Assembly (NCBI GenBank): GCA_023427825.1
Contig: JAEZAI010000395.1
Span: 1-5,484 of the forward strand
Source of the DNA: Actinomycetes bacterium
GTDB lineage: Bacteria; Actinomycetota; Acidimicrobiia; Acidimicrobiales; Microtrichaceae
Direction of reading: 5' to 3'
DNA: 5,484 nt
Shown here: positions 1 to 5,484 of the stretch, in pieces
Layout of the letters: each line of letters opens with the position of its first letter
Numbering within the stretch: position 1 is the stretch's first letter
Program-made: the position numbers and the translations under genes
The notes under the pieces: generated by a model
The model's input: only the letters and a program-made list of their open reading frames with translations
What the model was told of the DNA's origin: nothing
The model's database searches: none

Positions 1-496
1 GCACGTCGCCGATCGCACGGTCGGGGTCGGATGCGTCCATGCGGCGCACGCACTCGGCGACCACCTCGTCATCGACCGGCAGCGCCAGGTCCGGACCCAG
101 GTGGCCGATGGGATCGACGGCGGTGCCGCGGGCCGCGGTCGGGAACGTCCGCACGACCGGAGCCGAGAAGCACACGGCCGTCCACTCGGGCACGTCGATG
201 CGGCACCGCACCAGGTGGGCCGGCTTGCGCCAGCGCTCCGGACGACCGCCGCCCGGCCCGCCGCCGCTGCGGTAGAGGTGCCACGACCCGGTCATCCGCA
301 TGTGCGTCTCGAGCGTGAGACCGCCGGAGAACCTCACGAGCAGGTGCTTGCCGACCGCCTCCACCTCGTCGATGGTCTCGCCGGTCCGCGGGCGCGTCCC
401 CGCCATCCGCGGTGCCTCGAACCGCACCAGCCGCTGACCGACGAGCGCGGGGCGGAGCCGCGCCGCGGTCCGGTGGATGGTGTCGCCCTCTGGCAC
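1..496 (-). CDS. nei: Fpg/Nei family DNA glycosylase (Nei2-type, endonuclease VIII-like), 3' end missing
   Basis: Base-excision repair enzyme of the Fpg/Nei family. It removes oxidised bases and nicks the abasic site by beta/delta elimination, using the N-terminal proline as nucleophile. Seen: the product opens M-P-E-G-D-T, the family signature, with Pro2 and Glu3 as catalytic residues. Lys50 in VGKHLLVRF matches the conserved beta-sandwich Lys, and THMRMTGSW (residues 64-72) matches the conserved HLxM block. A Gly-rich loop, GGGPGGG, lies at 78-84. About 165 codons are present, ending at PDRAIGDV, the point where mycobacterial Nei2 enters the helix-two-turn-helix. The H2TH and zinc finger (about 100 residues) therefore lie past the left edge. 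I chose the GTG at 496 over the ATG at 505 because only GTG puts Pro directly after the removed Met, and a GGGGGAAG stretch lies 9 bases upstream. Substrate range cannot be read from this part. The family call is firm. The Nei2 subtype is inferred from resemblance and from the lhr neighbourhood. Confidence 0.93.
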   Translation of the reverse strand, partial: MPEGDTIHRTAARLRPALVGQRLVRFEAPRMAGTRPRTGETIDEVEAVGKHLLVRFSGGLTLETHMRMTGSWHLYRSGGGPGGGRPERWRKPAHLVRCRIDVPEWTAVCFSAPVVRTFPTAARGTAVDPIGHLGPDLALPVDDEVVAECVRRMDASDPDRAIGDV

Positions 497-505
497 GGCC
501 CCCAT

Positions 506-513
506 CTTCCCCC
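506..513 (-). promoter_or_regulatory. Ribosome binding site for nei, supporting the GTG start
   Basis: On the minus strand this reads GGGGGAAG, a purine-rich Shine-Dalgarno-like stretch 9 bases before the GTG at 496. The in-frame ATG at 505 directly abuts it, leaving no spacer, so the site favours the GTG start. The match to AGGAGG is loose, and G-runs are common in this DNA. Confidence 0.5.
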
Positions 514-534
514 GGGGCCCCGCCACCAGCCCTG

Positions 535-570
535 GCGCGACCTGGAGCGCTGTCGCGACCTGGAGTGATG
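535..570. repeat. Two 18-base direct repeats in the SDR-nei spacer
   Basis: Two adjacent 18-base units (535-552 and 553-570) match at 15 of 18 positions and share a perfect 12-base core CGCGACCTGGAG at 536-547 and 554-565. A third, weaker unit follows in the same phase (571-588, GCACGACC at its start, about half the positions matching). The spacer otherwise holds no gene. The repeats could be an operator-like tandem site upstream of nei or simple slippage. The sequence does not decide. Confidence 0.6.
536..557. other. Inverted repeat with 6-base arms overlapping the direct repeats
   Basis: CGCGAC (536-541) and GTCGCG (552-557) are perfect inverted arms around a 10-base centre. They could form a small hairpin in RNA, or a dyad for a DNA-binding protein upstream of nei. 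No T-tract follows on the minus strand, so this is not a classical terminator. The arms partly arise from the repeated CGCGACC cores, so they may be incidental. Confidence 0.35.
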
Positions 571-578
571 GCACGACC

Positions 579-592
579 CGCCGGGCGCGGCG
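579..592 (-). terminator. Possible weak hairpin just after the SDR stop codon
   Basis: On the minus strand, CGCCG (592-588) and CGGCG (583-579) form a 5-base-pair GC stem around a 4-base loop. The stem begins 5 bases after the TAG stop at 600-598. There is no U-tract. GC-rich actinobacteria can use hairpins without U-tracts, but such a short stem is expected by chance in DNA of this composition. Transcription could well read through into nei. Confidence 0.2.
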
Positions 593-597
593 CCGTC

Positions 598-1452
598 CTA
601 CTTCGTCAGCGCGCCGGCGTCGACGGCGAGCGTGGTGCCGGTGATGTAGCGGGCCTCGTCCGAGCAGAGGAACAGGATGGCGTTGCTCACGTCGTCCACC
701 TCCACCCACGGGTTGCCCATCGGCTGCATGTCCTTGAGGAACTCCGCCGCCTCGGCCTCGCCCGGGTCGGGGTGCTCCGGCGCGACGAGCTTGGGGAACA
801 CGTCGTTGATGATCATCGGCGTGTACACCGACGTCGGGTGCACGGAGTTCACACGGATCTGGTTCGGGGCCAGCTCCAACGCCAGCGACCGCATGAAGCC
901 CACGACGCCGTGCTTGGCCGCCGAGTAGGCCGGCGAGCCGTACATCCCCTTGATCCCGGCCGTCGACGACGTCATCACGATCGCGCCGCCCTCGTGCTGC
1001 TCGACGAGCTGGCGGATCCCCGCCTTCACGGCGTGGAAGACGCCGGTCAGGTTGATGTCGACGGTCTCGTTCCACGCGTCGTCGGACACGAACTGCACGG
1101 GCAGCGGGGCGTAGGTCCCCGCGTTGGCCAGGATGACGTCGAGCCGGCCGAACTTCTCGATCCCGGCCCGGACCGCGGACTTCAGCGCCGGCAGGTCGCG
1201 CACGTCGGCCTGTTCGGCGTGCATCGCTCCGCCCGCCGCCTCGACCAGGCGCACGGTCTCGGCCAGGTCCTCGGGCGTGGCGAGCGGGTACGGCGCGTGG
1301 TCCACGTCGTGGCACAGGTCGACGCCGATGATGCGGGCGCCCTCCTGCGCGAAGCGGACGGCGTGGTTGCGTCCCTGCCCCCGAGCGACCCCGGTGACGA
1401 AGACGACCTTCCCCTCGAAGCGGCGGTTGCGGTCGGTGCTGGTGCTGGTCAC
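598..1452 (-). CDS. SDR family oxidoreductase, mycofactocin-coupled type
   Basis: NAD(P)-dependent short-chain dehydrogenase/reductase of 284 residues, probably cytosolic. Seen: the Rossmann glycine motif TGVARGQG (20-27); Asp45 at the end of beta-2, which favours NAD(H); NAG at 110-112; and catalytic residues Asn134 (DINLTG), Ser163 (in TSS), Tyr176 and Lys180 (YSAAK). The C-terminal block is ARYITGTTLAVDAG. The longer glycine motif ARGQGRNHAVRFA and the PYPLATPEDLAETVRLVE segment (54-71) are typical of the mycofactocin-coupled SDR subfamily. Members of this group bind NADH tightly and are thought to pass electrons to the peptide-derived cofactor mycofactocin. That coupling is inferred from family resemblance, since no mft gene is in the window. 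The substrate is unknown; relatives act on alcohols and terpenoid alcohols such as carveol. The gene starts with GTG 49 bases after the lhr stop, with GTAGGG 8 bases upstream, and ends with TAG. The start is fairly secure, as the first 12 residues are a short polar tail before the Rossmann fold. Confidence 0.95.
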   Translation of the reverse strand: MTSTSTDRNRRFEGKVVFVTGVARGQGRNHAVRFAQEGARIIGVDLCHDVDHAPYPLATPEDLAETVRLVEAAGGAMHAEQADVRDLPALKSAVRAGIEKFGRLDVILANAGTYAPLPVQFVSDDAWNETVDINLTGVFHAVKAGIRQLVEQHEGGAIVMTSSTAGIKGMYGSPAYSAAKHGVVGFMRSLALELAPNQIRVNSVHPTSVYTPMIINDVFPKLVAPEHPDPGEAEAAEFLKDMQPMGNPWVEVDDVSNAILFLCSDEARYITGTTLAVDAGALTK

Positions 1453-1460
1453 GGCGCGGA

Positions 1461-1466
1461 CCCTAC
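1461..1466 (-). promoter_or_regulatory. Probable ribosome binding site of the SDR gene
   Basis: The minus strand reads GTAGGG, 8 bases before the GTG start at 1452. It is a partial Shine-Dalgarno match. The 49-base lhr-SDR gap shows no convincing promoter or terminator, so translation from an lhr transcript is likely. Confidence 0.4.
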
Positions 1467-1501
1467 CGTCGGCCGTCCCGCCGCCGAGGCAGCACCACCG
1501 C

Positions 1502-4500
1502 TCAGCGTCCGAGCGTGAGCCCCTTGTAGCCCTCGACGAAGCCGCCGGCGATCAGCGCGGGACCCCATGCAGAGATGCCCGCCGAGTCGCCGTCCACGGT
1601 CTCGATCCGCAGCCGCCTCACCCGCCCGTCGTGCACCAGCGAGGCCAGCGTGGCAACCCACTCGGGTTGCTCCGACGCGGCGGGGAACGTGAGCAGGCTC
1701 TTGCCGCCCTTCTCGACGTAGGCGCAGGCCTCGCCCTCCACGAGCACCACGTACGCACCGACGGCACGGGCCGGATGGCCGGAGGTCTCGGGCCACGGGA
1801 GCGACGCGCCGAACGGCTGCGCCGGGTCGACCGCAGCGAGCACCCACGAGTCGGGCTCGTCGTCCTCGAGCTCGTCCTCGTAGCGGTCGGGGTCGGGCAC
1901 GTGCGGCGTGCGCGCGCCGATGTCGGAGCCGTCCTCGTCCATGCCCTCGGGCAACGATCCGACGTCCTCCATGCCGGCAGCACGGAGCCGGTCGACCGCT
2001 CCGGGCGACGCGAACTGCGCCGCGCCGAGCCCGGCCACGAAGTAGCCACGACGGACCTGGCCGCGCTCCTCGAGCAGCTTGAGCACGGGGTAGACGCCGG
2101 CGAAGCCGCCGGCCTGACCCTCGGCGAGCGCCATCTCCCGCGTGAGCACGCCGTAGCGGTCGAGCAGCTGGAACGCCCGCGCCATGGTCGACTCGGTGGG
2201 CGTGGGCACCGGTTCCCGCAGCAGTGCGGTGAGCGACCAGCGCCCGGCCGCGGCCGGCGGACCCAGCCGGCTGAGGCGACGCAGGTTCGGGCCGGGTCGC
2301 CGGGATCGGGCCCCCGACGCCCGTCGTGAGGTGCCGCCCGCGACCTTCGCCCGCAGTGCGCCGAGCGTGTCGTTGGTGACCTCGCCGGCCCAGACCAGGT
2401 CCCACAGGGCGGCCAGCACGGTCTCGTCGTCGTACGGCAGTCCCCGTGCGGACACGGCGCCGACCAGATCCGTCCAGAACGAGGCACCTCGCTGCGCCAG
2501 GTGGTCGCGGAGCGCGTGGTGGTGCGGGTCGTCGGTGCCGGCCTCGGCCGGGTCGACCGGATCGGCCAGGAGCAGCGGCGCCTGGTCGCGCCACACCAGC
2601 CGCACCCGGCCGTCATGCGCGCCGAGTGCACCCGCGCCCGCCCCCACGAGCTCGCCGCTGGCGCAGAGCGAGTCCAGGTCGGCCGGCGAGTACTCGCCCA
2701 CCCGGATGCCCAGGATGTCGGCCTCGAGCGCCGATGCCGGCAGCGCCGCGCCCTGCAGCAGCGACACCGCCTCGGCCAGGGCGTCGGGGCCCCGGCGGCG
2801 CGAACCCACGGACTGCCAGCGCGGCAGGAACCGCACCAGCGCCGGCGACTCCACGGGAGCGATCTCCTCGCGCAGCGCCGCCAGCGATCGCCGGCGGAGC
2901 TGGCGGAGGACGTCGGCGTCGCACCACTCGCGTTCGGTGCCGCCCGGGGTGAAGTCGCCTTCGGCCACCCTGCCGTCGCGGACCAGCTCGCCGAGCACCG
3001 CGCGCACGACCTCGGCCGACAGGCCCAGGCGGTTGGCGACCTGCGCGGTGGTGAACGGCGCGTGGGTGCGCGCGAAGCGCTCGACCAGGTCCCGTACCGG
3101 CGTGTCGACCGGGTCGGTGAACGCCGTGGGCAGGCCCACCGGCACGGCGACGCCGAGCCCGTCGCGCAGGCGGGCCGCGTCCTCGGCCGCCGCCACCCGC
3201 TGCTCGCCGTCCTCGCCGGAGCCGGTCGCCGCGGTCGGCGCCCCGCCGATCCCCACGCGGATGGCGCGGCGGGTCTCGACGAGCTCCTGGATCCACTCGG
3301 GGACGCGGTCGACCACGTCGTCGCGCACACGGGCCGAGATCTCGAGCGGGCTCAGCGGACCGAGCACCCGCAGCAGGTCGTGCACCTCGTCCACGTCGCG
3401 CGCCGCCCGTTCGGGCGTGAGGCGCTGGAGCTCCAGCTCCACCTGGGCCACCACGTCCGCGTCGAGCAGCGACCGCAGCTCCTCGGTGCCGAGCAGGTCG
3501 CGCAGCAGCTCACGGTCGAGGGCGAGGGCCGCGGCGCGTCGCTCTGCCAGCGGCGCGTCGCCCTCGTACATGTAGACGGCGATCCAGCCGAACAGCAGCG
3601 ACCGGGCGAACGGCGACGCCATCTGCGTCTCCACCGGCACGACGCGGATGCGGCGGCTGCGCACCTCGGCCAGCACCCTGCGCAGCGCGGGCAGGTCGAA
3701 GACGTCGTTGCAGCACTCCCGGGTTGCCTCGAGCAGGATCGGGAACCCCGGGTACTTGGACGCCACCGACAGCAGGTCCGCGGCACGCTGGCGCTGCTGC
3801 CACAGCGGGGTGCGGCGATCGGGCCGGCGGCGCGGCAGCAGCAGGGCCCGGGCCGCCGACTCCCGGAAGCGTGCTGCGAAGGCGCTGGTGCCCGGCAGCG
3901 TGGCCACGACCTCGGCGTCGACCTGCTCGGGATCGCCGAAGAGCAGGTCGGTGGGCACGTCCTCGGCCGACTCGGGCAGGCGGACGACGATGCCGTCGTC
4001 GGACCACAGCACCTCGACGCCCATGGCGTCGCCCACCCGCTCGGCGAAGTGCTGCTCGAGCCGGGCCCGGATGACGGTGGCCCAGGGCGCGTGCACACGT
4101 GCGCCGTACGGCGAGTGGATGCACAGCCGCCAGTCGCCGATCTCGTCGCGGAACCGCTCGACGACGATCGTGCGATCGTCGGGGACCACGCCGGTCGCGT
4201 CGGCCTGCTCATCGAGGTAGCCGATCACGTTCTGCGCGGCCCGTTCGTCGAGCGCGTGCTCGGTGCGGAGCCGCTCCATGGCTGCGGCCGGCGCCAGGCC
4301 GCGCACCTCGCGGACGAACTCGCCGAGGGCCCGGCCCAGCTCTGCCGAGCGGCCGGGTCCGTCGCCGTGCCAGAACGGCATCTTGCCGGGCTGGCCGGGC
4401 GCGGGCGTGACGACCACGCGCTCGAACGTGATCTCCTCGATGCGCCAGGTGGACGCGCCGAGCAGGAAGGTCTCGCCCGCCCTCGACTCGTAGACCATCT

Positions 4501-5484
4501 CCTCGTCGAGCTCGCCGACGCGGGTGCCGTCGGGCAGGAACACCCCGTAGAGGCCGCGGTCGGGGATCGTGCCGCCCGAGGTCACGGCCAACCGCTGCGC
4601 GCCCGAGCGACCGCGGACGATGCCCGTCTGGCGGTCCCAGACGACGCGCGGCCGCAGCTCGGCGAACTCCTCGGAGGGGTAACGGCCGGCCAGCATGTCG
4701 AGCGTCGCCTCGAACACCTCCCGGGACAGACCGGTGAAGTTGGCTGCGCCCCGGCACATGTCGAAGAGGTCGTCGACCGGCCACTCGTCGAGCGCGCAGG
4801 CGGCGACCATCTGCTGGGCCAGCACGTCGAGCGGGTTGGCCGGGACCGAGGTGGGCTCGATCAGGCCGTCCTTCATGCGCTGCACGACGACCGCGGCCTC
4901 GAGCAGGTCCGCCCGGTGCTTGGGGAAGATGCGACCTCGGCTGGGCACGCCCACCTGGTGCCCGGCGCGTCCGATGCGCTGGAGCCCGGCGGACACGCTC
5001 CCCGGCGAGCTCACCTGCACGACCAGGTCGACCGCACCCATGTCGATGCCGAGCTCCAGGGAGCTCGTGGCGACCAGGCCCCGCAGGTCGCCCCGCTTGA
5101 GCTCGTCCTCGATCTGCAACCGCCGTTCCCGCGACAGCGAGCCGTGGTGCGCCTTGACCAGCTCCTCGCCCGAGTCGGCGGCGGACAGCCCCGCCGCTTC
5201 GTCGCCCGTGAAGGCCCGGGCGGCACGCCGCGCCGCACCGGAGGCACCGTCACGACCCGCACCGCCACGAGCCGCCCCCTCGCCGCCCGTGCCGTCACCG
5301 CCCGTCGCGCCGACATCGGTGCCGTCACCACCCGTGCCGTCGGGATCCTCGGCCGCCAGCTCGTTGAGACGGCTGGCCAGCCGCTCAGCCAGCCGCCGGG
5401 CGTTGACGAACACCAGCGTGGAGCGGTGCGGCTCGACCCGGGCGCGCAGCACCGGGTGGGTGGAGGGCCAGCTGGACCGCCAGG
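1502..5484 (-). CDS. lhr: ATP-dependent helicase Lhr (large helicase-related), N-terminus missing
   Basis: Superfamily 2 3'-5' DNA helicase/translocase of DNA repair. Residues are numbered from the GTG codon at 5452, which is internal. The frame stays open to 5484 with WPSTHPVLRARVEPHRSTLV, family-like sequence, so the real start, RecA domain 1, Walker A and DEAH box lie beyond the right edge. Seen: motif IV (HRSTLVFVN, 9-17, then RRLAERLA); HHGS (102-105); motif V ATSSLELGID (128-137); and motif VI QRIGRAGH (158-165). Lhr core landmarks follow: PANPLDVLAQQ (204-214), VTSGGTIPDRG (290-300), GELDEEMVYESR (313-324) and HSPYGARVHAPW (446-457). The DEAD/H-associated region has SPFARSLLFGW (613-623) and YEGDAPLAERR (629-639). 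The C-terminal region holds probable winged-helix repeats, then RGYFVAGLGAAQFA near 1134-1148, and ends KGLTLGR and TGA. The visible part is about 1,327 residues; actinobacterial Lhr is about 1,500, so roughly 200-300 are missing. Unusual are a Gly-rich repeat insert (38-72) and an acidic segment (1162-1201). Mycobacterial lhr lies next to nei, as it nearly does here. E. coli Lhr has been reported to be a uracil-DNA glycosylase; whether this one is cannot be told. Confidence 0.97.
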   Translation of the reverse strand, partial: WRSSWPSTHPVLRARVEPHRSTLVFVNARRLAERLASRLNELAAEDPDGTGGDGTDVGATGGDGTGGEGAARGGAGRDGASGAARRAARAFTGDEAAGLSAADSGEELVKAHHGSLSRERRLQIEDELKRGDLRGLVATSSLELGIDMGAVDLVVQVSSPGSVSAGLQRIGRAGHQVGVPSRGRIFPKHRADLLEAAVVVQRMKDGLIEPTSVPANPLDVLAQQMVAACALDEWPVDDLFDMCRGAANFTGLSREVFEATLDMLAGRYPSEEFAELRPRVVWDRQTGIVRGRSGAQRLAVTSGGTIPDRGLYGVFLPDGTRVGELDEEMVYESRAGETFLLGASTWRIEEITFERVVVTPAPGQPGKMPFWHGDGPGRSAELGRALGEFVREVRGLAPAAAMERLRTEHALDERAAQNVIGYLDEQADATGVVPDDRTIVVERFRDEIGDWRLCIHSPYGARVHAPWATVIRARLEQHFAERVGDAMGVEVLWSDDGIVVRLPESAEDVPTDLLFGDPEQVDAEVVATLPGTSAFAARFRESAARALLLPRRRPDRRTPLWQQRQRAADLLSVASKYPGFPILLEATRECCNDVFDLPALRRVLAEVRSRRIRVVPVETQMASPFARSLLFGWIAVYMYEGDAPLAERRAAALALDRELLRDLLGTEELRSLLDADVVAQVELELQRLTPERAARDVDEVHDLLRVLGPLSPLEISARVRDDVVDRVPEWIQELVETRRAIRVGIGGAPTAATGSGEDGEQRVAAAEDAARLRDGLGVAVPVGLPTAFTDPVDTPVRDLVERFARTHAPFTTAQVANRLGLSAEVVRAVLGELVRDGRVAEGDFTPGGTEREWCDADVLRQLRRRSLAALREEIAPVESPALVRFLPRWQSVGSRRRGPDALAEAVSLLQGAALPASALEADILGIRVGEYSPADLDSLCASGELVGAGAGALGAHDGRVRLVWRDQAPLLLADPVDPAEAGTDDPHHHALRDHLAQRGASFWTDLVGAVSARGLPYDDETVLAALWDLVWAGEVTNDTLGALRAKVAGGTSRRASGARSRRPGPNLRRLSRLGPPAAAGRWSLTALLREPVPTPTESTMARAFQLLDRYGVLTREMALAEGQAGGFAGVYPVLKLLEERGQVRRGYFVAGLGAAQFASPGAVDRLRAAGMEDVGSLPEGMDEDGSDIGARTPHVPDPDRYEDELEDDEPDSWVLAAVDPAQPFGASLPWPETSGHPARAVGAYVVLVEGEACAYVEKGGKSLLTFPAASEQPEWVATLASLVHDGRVRRLRIETVDGDSAGISAWGPALIAGGFVEGYKGLTLGR
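1850..1969 (-). other. Acidic low-complexity segment in Lhr C-terminal region
   Basis: Residues 1162-1201 (numbered from 5452) hold 17 Asp/Glu and only two Arg in 40 positions, densest at YEDELEDDEPD. The segment separates the conserved AQFASPGAVDRLR block from the C-terminal module that starts WVLAAVDPAQPFG. As I recall it, mycobacterial Lhr has a much shorter joint here. It is probably a flexible, disordered linker, possibly a protein-contact site. The reading frame is intact on both sides. Confidence 0.7.
5237..5341 (-). repeat. Seven-unit 15-base coding repeat (pentapeptide, DGTGG-like) in Lhr
   Basis: Residues 38-72 read as seven five-residue units: DGTGG, DGTDV, GATGG, DGTGG, EGAAR, GGAGR, DGASG. 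At DNA level, 17-base copies at 5289-5305 and 5319-5335 differ at one base and lie 30 bases apart, and a partial copy starts at 5334. The repeat sits between helicase motif IV and the HHGS motif of RecA domain 2, inside a longer Gly/Ala-rich linker (about residues 36-97). It is a likely surface loop grown by slippage in steps that keep the frame. Confidence 0.75.

Noticed and set aside
497..574. N-terminal extension of Nei from an in-frame GTG at 574 through the hexapeptide-like repeats
   Set aside because: The frame is open, but any extension would block the N-terminal proline needed for catalysis, and a better-placed GTG exists at 496.
412..1518. Long plus-strand open frame of 368 codons opposite the SDR gene
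   Set aside because: It is antisense to a gene with complete SDR catalytic motifs. Its product is Arg/His/Val-rich with no recognisable domain, as expected of an open shadow frame in GC-rich DNA.
3424..3437. Perfect 14-base palindrome GCTGGAGCTCCAGC
   Set aside because: It lies inside lhr and encodes an ordinary LELQ stretch. Leu-Glu-Leu-Gln codons in GC-rich DNA give such palindromes by chance.
1124..3575. Long plus-strand frames (1124-2329 and 2184-3575) and minus-strand frames in other phases over lhr
   Set aside because: Their products are Arg/Ser/Pro-rich low-complexity sequence, while the lhr frame carries conserved family motifs throughout. They are shadows of lhr.
5051..5066. Inverted repeat GAGCTC-CAGG-GAGCTC
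   Set aside because: It lies in the codons for helicase motif V (SSLELG), where the protein sequence explains the bases.
5450..5452. GTG at 5452 as the start of lhr
   Set aside because: The frame is open to the window edge, and the upstream codons encode WPSTHPV, which continues Lhr family sequence. Starting here would also remove the ATP-binding domain.
1..5484. tRNA, rRNA, CRISPR array, insertion sequence or attachment site
   Set aside because: I looked across the window and saw no spaced repeat array, transposase motifs, terminal inverted repeats or tRNA-like cloverleaf. Almost all of the sequence is explained by three coding regions.

Overview
This window is very GC-rich, with a strong G/C preference at third codon positions and GTG starts. 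It looks like a high-GC actinobacterium (Actinomycetota). The protein content agrees: an actinobacterial-type long Lhr helicase, a Nei2-type DNA glycosylase and a short-chain dehydrogenase of the mycofactocin-coupled subfamily, which is most common in actinobacteria. I cannot place the genus. The abundance of such SDRs in Acidimicrobiia or mycobacteria-like lineages is only a hint.

All three genes lie on the minus strand, so transcription runs from right to left. From 5484 down to 1502 is the bulk of lhr. Its N-terminal helicase half (Walker A, DEAH box) is cut off by the right edge, but its C-terminus is intact. After a 49-base gap comes a complete SDR oxidoreductase gene (1452 to 598). After a 101-base spacer with short direct repeats and inverted repeats comes a Fpg/Nei DNA glycosylase gene, which starts at a GTG at 496 and runs off the left edge before its H2TH and zinc-finger parts. 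Nothing on the plus strand looks like a real gene. The long plus-strand frames are GC-rich shadows.

lhr and nei are neighbours in mycobacteria (Rv3296 and Rv3297 in M. tuberculosis), where they form a putative DNA-repair pair: a 3'-5' helicase and an oxidised-base glycosylase. Here the order is kept, but a metabolic dehydrogenase sits between them. That makes the SDR the odd one out by function. The spacing allows one transcript for lhr and the SDR, and possibly for all three.

The main unusual points are the SDR between the repair genes; a seven-unit Gly/Asp-rich pentapeptide repeat inside the second RecA domain of Lhr; a strongly acidic segment just before the C-terminal module of Lhr; and an 18-base repeat ahead of nei. 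I see no clear new defence or mobile system. This is mostly an ordinary chromosomal repair locus with a few lineage-specific additions.
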